Positions 1-11,391 of a DNA stretch of 64,000 nt are shown in pieces (the stretch's first letter is position 1; every line of letters begins with the position of its first letter). Both the position numbers and the translations under genes were made by a program. Source of the DNA: Tetrahymena thermophila SB210 (lineage: Eukaryota > Ciliophora > Oligohymenophorea > Hymenostomatida > Tetrahymenidae). The notes beneath the pieces are model-generated. The model was not told where the DNA came from, searched no databases, and saw nothing but the letters and a program-made list of their open reading frames with translations. The stretch covers positions 1,116,001 to 1,180,000 of the forward strand of contig NW_002476512.1 of the NCBI RefSeq assembly GCF_000189635.1, read 5' to 3'.

Positions 1-1
1 T

Positions 2-2515
2 TCCCAATTAAAGACAAAAATTTAACAAATTTAACTGTAATTTTATTTAATTCTAAAAAATTTAATTGATAAGGATAATTTTATAAAAATCTAGATAAAT
101 TTTCAAACTGTAAGTAGTAAAAATGTTGATCTTGTTGGTAGCACTTTGTTTGATTTAAAACCTGTTATTGAAAATGAAAAATGGTATATTTAAGAAGAAA
201 TTATAATGATAGGTAAAGATAAAAAAGAAATTGGTAAAATATATGCCGATGTGTAATATGTTGACTTGGCTGAGCATGATGACGAAAAGTTGTACAAATT
301 ATAATAAAATTAAGGAAAAGTAACTCTTAAAAATATGAGAGGTTACTTAACAAGGGACACTGAAATGTTTGGTAAGATGGATCCATACTGCATATTAAAA
401 TACAATGGAATCTAATTAAAAACTAGTGTCCATTAATCAGGTGGCAAAGAACCAGTTTGGAAAGATAATATTTTTGAATTACCTTAATTCACTTATTAAA
501 AAGATAAAAAGCTCTTTTTCGAAGTTTTTGATGAAGATACATCAAAAGATGATTTAATTGGAAAAGGATATATAGATCTAACTTAGTTTATTCAAAAAAA
601 GGGTAAGTATCTTGGCTAAAAAGTAAATATTGAGTATGAAGGCAAATAGGCAGGTTAAGTTAATTTCGATTTAGAATACGAAGAAAACTAAGAGCTCATT
701 GCCTATATCGAAAAAAAAAAGAAGGAAAAAGAGTTAGAGGAGCTCTAGAAAAAGAAAGCAGAAGAAGAAATGAAAGCATTAAAAGCTAAGTAAGATGCAG
801 AAAAGAAAAAAAAAGAAGATGAAGAAAAAAAGTAAAAGGAGGAAGAGGAAAAAAAGAGGAAGCTTCTTGAGGAGTAAGAGTTGAAAAAAAAGCAAGAAGA
901 AGAAGAAAAAAAAAAGAAGCTACAGGAAGAGTAAGAGTTGAAAAAAAAATAAGAGGAAGAAGAGAAAAAAAAGAAGCTTTTGGAAGAGTAGGAGCTGAAA
1001 AAAAAACAGGAAGAAGAGTAAAAGAAGAAGAAGCTTTAAGAGGAGCAAGAACTTAAAAAAAAGTAAGAGGAAGAGGAGAAAAAGAAGAAGCTTTAAGAGG
1101 AGTAAGAGTTGAAAAAAAAATAAGAGGAAGAGGAGAAAAAAAAGAAGCTTTTGGAAGAGTAAGAGTAGAAAAAAAAGCAGGAAGAGGAGTAGAAGAAGAA
1201 ACTTTAATAGGAGCAAGAATTAAAAAAAAAGTAAGAGGAAGATGATAAAAAGAAGAAGCTTTAAGAGGAGTAGGAACTGAAAAAGAAACAAGAAGAAGAT
1301 GAAAAGAAGAAAAAACTTTTAGAGGAGCAGGAATTGAAAAAAAAGAAAGATGAAGATGAAAAATAAAAAAAGAAGCTTTAAGAGGAGTAAGAATTGAAAA
1401 AGAAGCAAGAAGAAGAGGAAAGATAAAAGAAAGAAGCTGAAGAAAAAAAGAAATAAGAAGCTTTACAGAAAGAGATGGAACTTAAAAAGTAAAATGAAGA
1501 ACTAGAAAGAGCTAGGGTTTAACAAGAAAATGAGGAGAAAAGAAAATAATAAGAGTAAGAATAGAAAAGGCTGTAAGAGAATTAAAACAAAAGCAGAGAA
1601 TAATCTCCTTAAGGTTCTTAGTATTCTTAAAATTATGCTGAATATAAAGTTGCTAAATAAAATTTGGAATAAGGCCACGGTTTTGGCATGTCAGAGTATT
1701 AATCTGCTACCTCATTATAAAAATCTATTCCTGCTTTTTCTATGCCCAGATCTTAAAGATTCAAACCTTCCTCAAGTGTTAAAAGAGAATAATCCAAAGG
1801 ACCTGATTATGTATAACTTCCTAGTATTTTTGAACAAAATTAGAAAAAAGGTGTTTCGTTTGGGCATGGTCAAAGAGGCTAGAGAGAAAACAGCAACAGT
1901 CCTGGTCCTGGAGCATATTAAAAAGAAATCTCACTAAGAACTGTCAAAGGTAAATTATAAATAATTTTATTTATCAATTTAAATTCAAAGCTCAATTACT
2001 TGTCATTTTTTTTATATTTTATTATTAACTGTTTTTTTATAAAATATTAAATAAATGTATTAAAAAAAGGATTTACTTTTGGTGTTTCTAGGTCAAGCTG
2101 TAAGAATTACATAGATCCTGAATTTGCAAGTCCTAAGAAAACTTAAAAGTTTGAATCTGCTGAAAAATCAAGAAAATAAAATTCTTCTTTTGATAATAGG
2201 ACTATGGAATATGAACCTAAATAGAATGACATCTACATTTAACAAAACAAATACCTTTAACAATAATAATATAATAATAACAATAACAAAAGAAATGCTT
2301 CTCATGACTAGAGAAGAAATGTGTAGCAACAAAACATTTTTAATCAAAATTAAAACAACAACAACAGATATATGCCATAAATCAGACAACAATCAGTAGG
2401 ATAAGCTTACAATTAAAATAATAACCATTCTAATATAGTTCATTCAAATCATAGACATGGTAATTATCATTATACAGCACCTAATGATAAAAATAACAAA
2501 AGTTATATATATTGA
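2..2515 (+). CDS. C2-domain / coiled-coil / SHIPPO-repeat protein (5' partial)
   Basis: The open frame runs in from the left edge, so the start lies outside the window; about 797 residues are visible (exons 2-1949 and 2070-2515, intron 1950-2069 with GTAAAT...AAAAG, stop TGA). The end of a first C2-like domain (WYIQEEI, GKIYADVQ) is followed by a complete C2 domain at about residues 105-215, with KMDPYCILKYNG and FEVFDEDTSKDDLIGKG carrying the loop aspartates expected to bind Ca2+ and phospholipid. A Glu/Lys/Gln-rich coiled coil follows (about residues 235-510). Two sperm-tail PG-rich (SHIPPO/STPGR) motifs come next: KGPDY...GVSFGHGQR, and SPGPGAY...GFTFGVS, the latter completed exactly across the intron. 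The tail is Asn/Gln-rich. STPGR motifs are found in ciliary and cortical microtubule proteins, so a membrane-to-microtubule linker at the cortex or axoneme is inferred. The domains are directly visible; the role is inference. Confidence 0.8.
700..1530 (+). repeat. Coding repeat: Glu/Lys/Gln coiled-coil units of about 19-20 codons
   Basis: Within the C2/SHIPPO gene, a unit of the form EEQELKKKQEEEEKKKKLL recurs roughly ten times with small changes, including drift between CAA, TAA and TAG for Gln. It gives long alternating acidic/basic heptads, consistent with a single long helix or coiled coil. The leucine-rich open frames on the opposite strand here are reverse complements of poly-GAA/AAG codons and are not genes. 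Confidence 0.85.
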
Positions 2516-3689
2516 TTATTTATATTTTTGGTCATCTTAGTTAGCTTAATTTTATAAAAATATAATTCATTTGGCTACATAACATCCATTACTAATTTAA
2601 AAATATTAATATCATAAATATAATCTATTTCTGTTAACTCAATTATCACATTTTATTTTTTATGAAATTTTCAGATTTAATAAGCATTTTTTTCTATTAC
2701 TACATATTTTAATGCCAATTAGCTTATTTTTTTCATTTAAAAGTAAATAAAAATCATGTAAAATAACTTACAATTTTTTCTAAATTAGATACTTTATATT
2801 ATCTGATGAAATATACTTTTGTTTATTGCTAAGAATTCTCACAATACTTGCTTTAGAAATTTGGCTTTATTTGTTCTATCAAATAATGTTTTGTAATAAA
2901 TTGTTTACTAAAATAAGAGAACAAAATAATAGCAAACTATTGTAAAAAATCTCTACTTATTTGCTTCAAAAATATGTAAATACAAGTTAAATTAACTCAA
3001 ATTAGTTAACCAAACGCTCTTTAAAAAAAATTATATCTTGAAAAAGTAAAAGTTATAATTGACAATTTAGAATACAGCTTAGCTATAAAATATTTAAAAA
3101 TTTAAATGTAACCTTATTTTAAAATGTTTTTCTATCATAATTTTAATTAAAAACAAAATCTTAAATGTATGAACCAACCTGAAGCTTACTATATACAGCA
3201 ATCATGTTTATTACAAAATCTAATATCAATGTTTATTTATGAATTAGGTGGTAATTAACCTATTTATTTGATAATTTATTTATTTGTTTTTTTAAAATTA
3301 ATCCTTGATCAAATTTGAATTGATTTAATAGAAATAAAAAAATTTTACAACATGTTACATGCAAATTTTATGTTTTAAAGAAAAAAATTGATTACATTTA
3401 GTTGAATTGAAATTAATTGATTTCTTCTTTCAATAACCAAAACTAAAACAATTATTTTTTATCAAAATTGGTGTTTTAGAATAGTTATTGTTCACCTATT
3501 TGTCTTGTATATTTTATACTTTTTTTTTACTCTACATTATTACTTGTTAATTAACAAAAAATTATTATTAAGGTGCTTAATATATGACTATATGTAAATA
3601 TACATTATAATTTTTAGAGCAATTAATTCTACTAAAAACAATATCTTAAGAAACAGCTAAAATTTGTATTTGTTTATTTCTTTAAAAAA
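2516..3689. other. Intergenic, no gene seen
   Basis: AT-rich spacer between two + strand genes. Both strands were read; no frame free of TGA has non-random codon content and no known motif was found. Confidence 0.6.
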
Positions 3690-6600
3690 ATGGGATTAAA
3701 GAGATCTGTAAAAAAGTTAGATATTTTTGGTAAACCTGTTTAATTGAGATTAGAGAAAAGAAAAGTTCATAAAACCTTATGCGGTGGAATAGTAACCCTC
3801 TTTATAATTATATCTGTAGTATTGATTACAATCTACTATGGGCTTAAACTTTACTACAAATAGAATCCAGCAATAGATTAAATAAATACCATCAATTCAG
3901 GACAAATTATATAAGCTTAATCCTTTAAGTTTGGATTTGCTATTAATATATTTAGCAAGGATCATCTAAGTTAGGCTAATTAAGGAGTTTTTTAGATAAA
4001 TGAGCAACTCTTTAGTAATTAATCTTCAACATTAATTAACAAAGGGTTTAGCGCAAAAGCTTTCTATTCAACCAGAGTAAAAATTAACTAATCTGATTAT
4101 GAAGAAAAATAATTTGAAATACCTTTAATGCCTTGCTCTAGCAATGAATAATTTTTAAAGTATTGGGATAAAGTTTTTGCACTACCTGATAACAAAAAAG
4201 AAGAGTATTTATGTCCATTTTTTTAAGACTCATTATCAGATCTTATAACTATATAAGGTGGTATCAGTTAAGAAACGGCAAAATAGATATCAATAATAGT
4301 GGAAATATAAGATGAAATAAAGTAAAACAGCAATTGGAAGGATATGCTTACTAATTCTCTTGTTGTCTTGAAAGTACTTGATGAGATGGCTTTTCTTGAA
4401 TCATACGAAAACCCTGTATAAACATACTCTAGAACTATAATTGATTGGATAGATCTAGATAAAATAAAATTCATTTAGTTAAAGCATAATTAGTAACTAA
4501 TATCTACAGATAAAGGTATCTATTTTAGTGATAACTAAGACCAATACCTTAAGAGTATAAGCGATATTTGTTATTTCAATAAAAAAAATGACTTGAGCAG
4601 TAGCTCCTAGGTATTGAATATCTTCACTTAAGTTAATTAAACTAAGCAGGTTTTTATGGTAATTTATTTTGAAAAGAATGAATAACTAAACAATATTAGC
4701 AAGCTCATTAATAATTCTAATGAACGCATTTTTTAATCTTTAATTTTATCTAAAAAATTAAATTTGTGGATTAAATTTCATTTTACCTTTAATTAAGTTT
4801 TTTAAAAAACAAGAATTTAAATACCCCTTTTTAATAAAAAAATTTAAAAATGATTCATTCATAAACAAATAAAATCTAATTTATTATCATTATTTTGGTT
4901 AATTTAAAAGCTGTTTGTTTCAAGTCATACAATTTATTTATTGCCTTAAAATAATTAAAAAACTTAGCTTACTAAAATTATAATAACTTTTACTTATTTT
5001 TATCAAACTCAAGATATTTTAAAAGAAAGTTTTTTTATTAATTACTGTAACTTCTCATTAAATTCCACTAAAGAAAGCATATTTATTGATTAAAACCTAA
5101 AATCTAATCCTTTTAACTTTTCTGATATATTTATTGTGGTATTTATTATTAGTATTGAGAAGTTACAATATTTATTTTATTATAAATTAATATAATATTA
5201 AAAACATTTTATATTATTAATAAGAGAAGTTATTTTAAAGCATCTGTAATGTTAGCGTATATTGGAGGCTTTTTGCAGTTGACTTTAATTTTAGGAAAGT
5301 CAATAACAAAGCCTTTTTCAAAACTCTCATTTTATACATCGCTTGTAAACGAGGTATTTTAGTTTGAAGATGATAAGTAAAAAGATTAACAAGAAGAATA
5401 CAAATTAAATGAAACTGAGCAAAAACCCTTTCAATAGTCAACTTGCATATAGCAAACTACAACAGCAATTGATGAAACAGCAAATAAAAACGCCAATCAA
5501 TCTATATTAAAAAGTAGATCATTATTTTTTCCAAACAGCCAAAAAAAAGATTCAATTGATACTAGCTAAGAAATAACATAATAGGCTTAAGAACCAATTA
5601 CTTCACCAAATATTTTACATATTAAAAACTCTAGAAACTCTTATATGTATTCAAAAAATAACGAAGACGAAAATGCTAAAAAGACCTAAGGGACAGATAG
5701 TAAAAAAAATTCTGTGTATTCTATGCATGTTTCTGAGTTAAATACTCCGATTTAAATCAAAAAGAAAAGCCTTTTTAAAAACTAAAATCTCTTATAAAAT
5801 TTTAGAGAGTATTTTGAGGCAGATAGACTTGAAAAGAGATTAATAATAAGTGTTAAAATCGTCTTGGTTGAGTTCTTTTAGAAAATATGGATTTTTATAA
5901 AGCTGATATGCTCAAAAGATAAAATTAAAAATAATAAGCACTTTTATACAGCAATAGAGAAACTAAAATTTTCAAAAAATAAGGTGAATGAAAGACTTGA
6001 TATTATCTACATAGTGTAGAAACTTTAAGAGATTGATAAACTTAAGTAGATTGTTCTCGACAAAAATCAAAGAAAGCTGTTTGAATATCTTCCAAGACCT
6101 GTCCTTAAAAATGAATACATATTCTAAAAAGCTCCTACATAAAAAATGAAATCTTATTCTAAGACATAAGAGTGGTCAATTCTTAAATAAGAAGAAAGTA
6201 TCTAATAAAAAGCCATTAAAGCTTGGATAGCTTTTACAGAAATAAGCAATAAAGAGTGTTTGGAAAGAAAAGATAGGAAAGTGATTAGGTTGCTTGATGT
6301 TAAAGCAAAAAATATTTTTGAAATTACATCAAAGAAGATTCATGAAGAACTATTTGATCAGCAATCAAACAATATAAAGATAAAGGGATTATGCAATGCA
6401 TATGGTTAAAACTATCAAACAAACGAAAGTGTGAATATATCAAGAAAGAACTCACTGTAATAAACGTTTGGACAAAGAAAGTCAAAAAATTTAATACAGT
6501 TTATTAATGTTCAAACATCTGGGAAAAGGAACTCTTCATCGAAAGGTAGTATTAAAAAGAAAGCAAGTTTAAGAGATATGCAGATTGAACAATTTGTGTC

Positions 6601-7618
6601 AGTGAATTGTTTAGAACAAACATAGAAAAGCTGTGAATTTTAAGAGATCTAGTAAAAATAATAATCATAAACAGTTAATCAAATTAAAGAATCTAAATCT
6701 GTTACTCATGCTTCTTAATAATCATCTGACTCTTCATTTTCTTCATCTGAGTCTTCTTCAAATTCTAACTTGTCAGACTCATCTGTCTAATGTCATAGCT
6801 AATTAGACACAGTCTATCAAAATAAACATGCCACTATCAAACAAACAAATTTTAAAGAACAAAGTGAATTTTAAAAACAAAACAATCTTAAAATAGAATT
6901 AAATGAAATTCCTGAAAACATTGAAAAATCCTATCGTAATTCTTAGGACAATACAGTAAACAAGAGTTCTGTCGAACAAAATTCTTATTTTAATGATAAT
7001 TCAAATAAAGATAAATAGTAGTGTTAATATATTTAATCATTCCAAGCAAACATAAGTTTAGATTAAGCAAAATTAAATGTCAAAAATGCCTAAAACTAAG
7101 ATTTAAATTCAAAGGAAGCAATCAAAAGAGGCTCTCAAACTGAAAAATTTCAGGATAAAAAATTTAATTTATTTAATGCTTACTTCAATCAGGTTAAAAA
7201 TTAAGATGACCAACATATCGAATAGATAAAATTGAAAAATTCATAATAAGGACCATTAAATTTGTAACCTATTCTATACTAAGGTTAGATGAATAATTTG
7301 CTTGCTAGTTAGAAAAGTCCAACAACACCATAAATGCTATAACCTTTTAGTTAATTTAAGAATGAAGATGATAATTTAAAAAAATAAAACAAGGAAGACT
7401 TATCAAATAATTTGAATGTTTAAAAGTATAAAAGCTTCATAAGAAAAAGAAATAATTACTTAAATAATTAGTAATTTACTACACCTTAGTACTTCCAAAA
7501 AAGAAAAACTTAAGAAGATTATTCAGATATTTATAACAGTGCTTCCTTCACATAATTTATGAAAAAGATAACTCCTATTATTGCTATAAATAAAGTAGAA
7601 AATTGTGATGATCAGTGA
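3690..7618 (+). CDS. Two-helix transmembrane protein, ciliate-type family, Q/N-rich tail
   Basis: Exon 1 begins at ATG 3690 (MGLKRSVKKLDIFGKPVQL) and has a first membrane helix at about residues 31-55 (GGIVTLFIIISVVLITIYYG) followed by a lumenal/extracellular-type domain. Exon 2 starts near 5225 and runs to TGA 7616-7618; it opens with RSYFKASVMLAYIGGFLQL, a second helix. The arrangement (short N-terminus with LDxFG, helix, large loop, helix beginning with a GG pair, long cytoplasmic tail) matches a large family annotated in ciliates only as transmembrane proteins; this is from memory. A conserved block after helix 2 (LEKRLIISVKIVLVEFFQK, then DKNQRKLFEYLPRP) is followed by several hundred Ser/Asn/Gln/Lys-rich residues. 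The intron 5' site is not settled: GTAATT at 4659 is in phase, but coding-like sequence continues to about 4740. Function unknown. Confidence 0.75.
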
Positions 7619-8730
7619 AAGCTAATTTAAAAAAAATATATAATTTAAATTTTAAGAAATCTTTGTTTTTATCTTTTTTAATATGTTTTTGTAAGCAGCG
7701 ATTATTATTGATTCATCATTTTCTGTTTACCTTAAAATTTTTTAAGATTAAAAACTTGAAAGAATCCAAGATTTGTAATTCCTTTAAATTCTAATCTAAT
7801 AAATTTATAAGTATTTAATAATTAACAAATCATTTTATCTAAAATAGTCTTAATTTCTCAATAAGAAATGCCTATACAATAATAGAGAGGTAGCCATTTT
7901 TTATTATAATTTAGCATAAAATTCCAGTTTATTAAATATTGTAATATTTTAATATTATTTCAAAAATATCAAATTAATTTTCTTTTTCAGAATTTTGATT
8001 TTTTTAAAAGAAAAATATTAACACTAAATTAAATTATAAATATTCTTAGAGTCATCTATTTCTTAAAAAAATAAATATATCTAATATTTAATTAAATTTT
8101 TTTTTAAATAATCATAATTGTGTACTTTTTTTAGTAAATATAAACAAGTAGGGAGTCATTTATTTTTGAATCGAAAAAATTTGCTTGTTTTTTCATTCGA
8201 AATCAAAATTTCTCACTTATTGTTTGATGATTGAGGATATTTATTTCTAATATATTCATAAAATATGCTTTTTTATTTTTAATATATTATTTATCAATAG
8301 AAAATAGAAAGTTTCTATGATTTAATTACTATTTATTTTTACCAAATTTATTCAATTCATAAATTATATTTACAAAATTTAAAAATGATAAAACATTATA
8401 TATAATACATATTTAAAGATTTTTCGAAATTTAAAAATTACACACTAGCTAGCATTATGATAAATGTTATTAATTTTTAATGTATTCATAAAATTATTTT
8501 TGATATTTTAAAACATACTTGTAGAAATCAATTTAAAATCAAAAGAGTTTGATAGTTTTATCTAATAATTTATATTTATAAAATTTTAGCATGGTGAAAC
8601 TGTATACGCAATATATATAAATATCTACTACATTAGAAAGTTAAGTTTATAAAAATCATAAATTTAATTATATTTTAATCTAGTTAATTAGTTTATTTAT
8701 TAAAATATTTTAGATTTTTAAATGAGCTAA
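7619..8730. other. Intergenic between convergent genes, nothing seen
   Basis: AT-rich; it holds the 3' flanks of the transmembrane gene (+) and ARL2 (-). No open frame or motif could be supported. Confidence 0.6.
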
Positions 8731-9285
8731 TCAATTCATCATAAAAATTCTTGAAGCTATATCAGTTACAATCCAATCTATTCCTTCTATTAGTCCTTCT
8801 CCAGTGACAGCAGAGCAAGGTATAATTCCCCAGTGTCTTGTGGATATGTCATCTAAGGCAAGGAATTCTTTAATTTATTGGCATGTTAAAGCTCCTTGAA
8901 TATCTTGTTTGTTGCAAAAAATAAGCAGAGTAGCACCAACTAGCTTTTCTTACTTTAATAGGCTGTGTAATTCTCTTTTACAATCTTCTAATCTCATTTT
9001 ATCAGAACTATCAACTACCCAAATGAGTCCATCTGTCTATTCAAAATAATTACGCCAATATGAACGAATAGTTGTTTGGCCACCTACATCCCAAACATTC
9101 AATTTATAATCTTGATAGTGGAGAGTTTTTATATTAAATCCTAGAGTTGGAGATATTTTATCAATATCTTCTCCATTAAACTTTTTAAGGATGGTGGTTT
9201 TACCTGCGTTGTCTAAACCTAAAATTAACAAACGCATTTCTTTTTCTTTTTCTTTAGTTTTCTTTAAAATCTTTAATAGCCCCAT
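8731..9285 (-). CDS. ARL2: ADP-ribosylation factor-like protein 2 (ARL2)
   Basis: Single-exon gene of 184 codons, the same length as animal ARL2, read from ATG 9285 to TGA 8731-8733 on the minus strand. The N-terminus [20 protein letters not shown] has Gly2 and the amphipathic helix of ARL2. Visible motifs: P-loop GLDNAGKT, switch [12 protein letters not shown], switch II WDVGGQ followed by SYWRNYFE, guanine motif NKQD, and SAVTGEG; it ends ...IASRIFMMN like the SSRIF ending of ARL2. Near-identity over the switch regions makes the orthology call strong. One TAG codon just after YFE is read as Gln. In other eukaryotes ARL2 controls tubulin-cofactor-D-dependent tubulin folding and acts with BART and PDE-delta in trafficking of lipidated proteins. 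A microtubule role here is inferred from the family. Confidence 0.95.
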
Positions 9286-11391
9286 TATTTCCCTCTGTGC
9301 CTACCTGTTTAAAATATAACTTCTTATGTCAAAAATAGACTTTTTGCTAACCTAAATTACAATAAGTACTGATTGATGATTTATATTATTTAATTAAATA
9401 AATTTTTATAATTCAAATATTTAATATTTTTTAAAAAGGATTCAAAATTGTATAGAAAAGAAGAATTCTTATAAATTCTAATTTAAATTTAATAAATTTC
9501 TTTACAAATCCTTTTTTATAATTTTTAATATAATTAATAAAAATCAAATCATCAATATAAATTATTAAAATAGATTTAAATTTTTTCTTTTAAATTTCTT
9601 TTTTAAATATAAATTTAAATAAAAATTTCTTAATTATTAAAGATAATTTAAATAATTTTTCAAATTAAGTTTATCTTATTTAGTTAACATTAAGATTCAT
9701 CTCAAAATGTTTATTTTTTTTAATATTTTATTTAATTTCAATTAAAAACTAAATTTAAAGTTTTTTTAAATATTATCTATTCAAAAGATTAATACTTTAT
9801 GTTTATATTTATCTATCTCTGAAAGGCATTTGAAAATTAAAGTAATTTCTTTCAAATAAAATAAGAGATAATTTAAATTTTTGAATTTTATTTATTGTAT
9901 TTACAATTAAATAATGATTTTTTTAAAACATAATTATCAAATTTTTAATTTAATTTATTACAATAAATAACTAAAGTATAAAAAATAGAGTTGTTTGTTT
10001 GTATTATTTAAGTGGAATTTCTGATATTTGTATGAAATTAATTCAATTATTTTTTTATAAACAAAAAAATAAATTTAAAAAATTTAATATATTTTGAAGT
10101 TTGATGTAATTAACCAAGTAACTAACATATACAAAAAATATCTATAAACTATTAAAAATCAAAATAAAAACAAGAAATAAATGAATCATATAAACTAAAA
10201 ACTCAATTATATTTTATTAATAATTTTGTTTTTTAATATTTTAACTAAGGAGTTATTAAAAATATTTAAAATGTATAATTTGGTATGAATATTTATTATT
10301 TTCATTTTAAAATCTTATTCATATATATCAAGTGAGTTAAATACTTATCATAAAGAGTTTAATTTAGGATATAAATAAAATTTAAATTGAAAAATAATTT
10401 GATTATTTAATACTACTTGATTTATATTTATAAAAATAACTTAATTGTATAGCGTAAGGTTAAAATATACAAGCAATGCTCTATTTTTTTTACTGTGAAA
10501 ACTTATGATAGCCTGTTTTTAACAATATATGTTAAATGATTTAGAATTAGAAACATGTTTAAATCATCTTAATTTGGATTTAAAAAGAATAAATCTTTAT
10601 AGAATCGAATAAGAGTAGAAAATATAATGATTTAATTTATATTAAATAGGTAAATTATGAAATATCATTAATTAAAAAGTTTAAGGAATAGAAAAAAATA
10701 TTTGATATAAAGAGATTAATTTTGTACTTCGTTGCAAATATTGGTAATGTTTGTTTGTTAAAAATTTAAAATTGCATCATTAGAAATTTGATTTTTGGTC
10801 TATGAAGATTTACATGCTAGGGAGAGTTAGTTTCTTTGATGGTAAATTTAAATTGATGCAAAAATTCCTTTATTTAAAAAAACTTGTGTATCTATCTATC
10901 TATCTATCTAATTTATTTCTTAGCAATTAATTGGATTTTAATGTAAAATAATGTTTACATAATCTGTTTTTATCTATCATATGCAAATCAATTTTAGAAT
11001 AATTTTGGTTATACATACATCTATCTTAGCCCTAATTAATTAATTTCATATTTAATTTCTGAAGATTTTCATAGTATTTGAAATAAATTAAAATCCAATC
11101 ACTTTATGAATGAATTAATGATAAATAAATAAATTGGAATGGAATATAAATCAGTCAATCTATTAATCATCAGTACAAGTAATAATAAAGAAATAAATCA
11201 ACCTTTCAATCAATCATAGGTAGTTTATATAGTTTGAAATAAAGTACATTCATTCATTATTCACATTAATTTGTAGAAGGAAATTAATTAATTGAATAAA
11301 TAAATAAATTAATTAATAATAACTTTAACTAATATTTTTTCTAAATAAGAGATAGGAAAATTTTTAGGAAAATAATATATATAAATTTAAC
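9286..11391. other. Intergenic between divergent genes, 2.1 kb, nothing coding seen
   Basis: Almost pure A/T with short tetranucleotide runs (TATC at 10890, AAAT/ATTA tracts near 11100-11330). It lies between ARL2 (-) and the ANTH gene (+) and so should contain both promoters, but no recognisable element could be singled out. Confidence 0.6.
10890..10911. repeat. Simple repeat (TATC)n
   Basis: About five tandem copies of a four-base unit in intergenic DNA. No function inferred. Confidence 0.9.

Noticed and set aside
920..1216. Leucine/phenylalanine-rich frame on the minus strand
   Set aside because: Reverse complement of the GAA/AAG-rich coiled-coil codons of the C2/SHIPPO gene.
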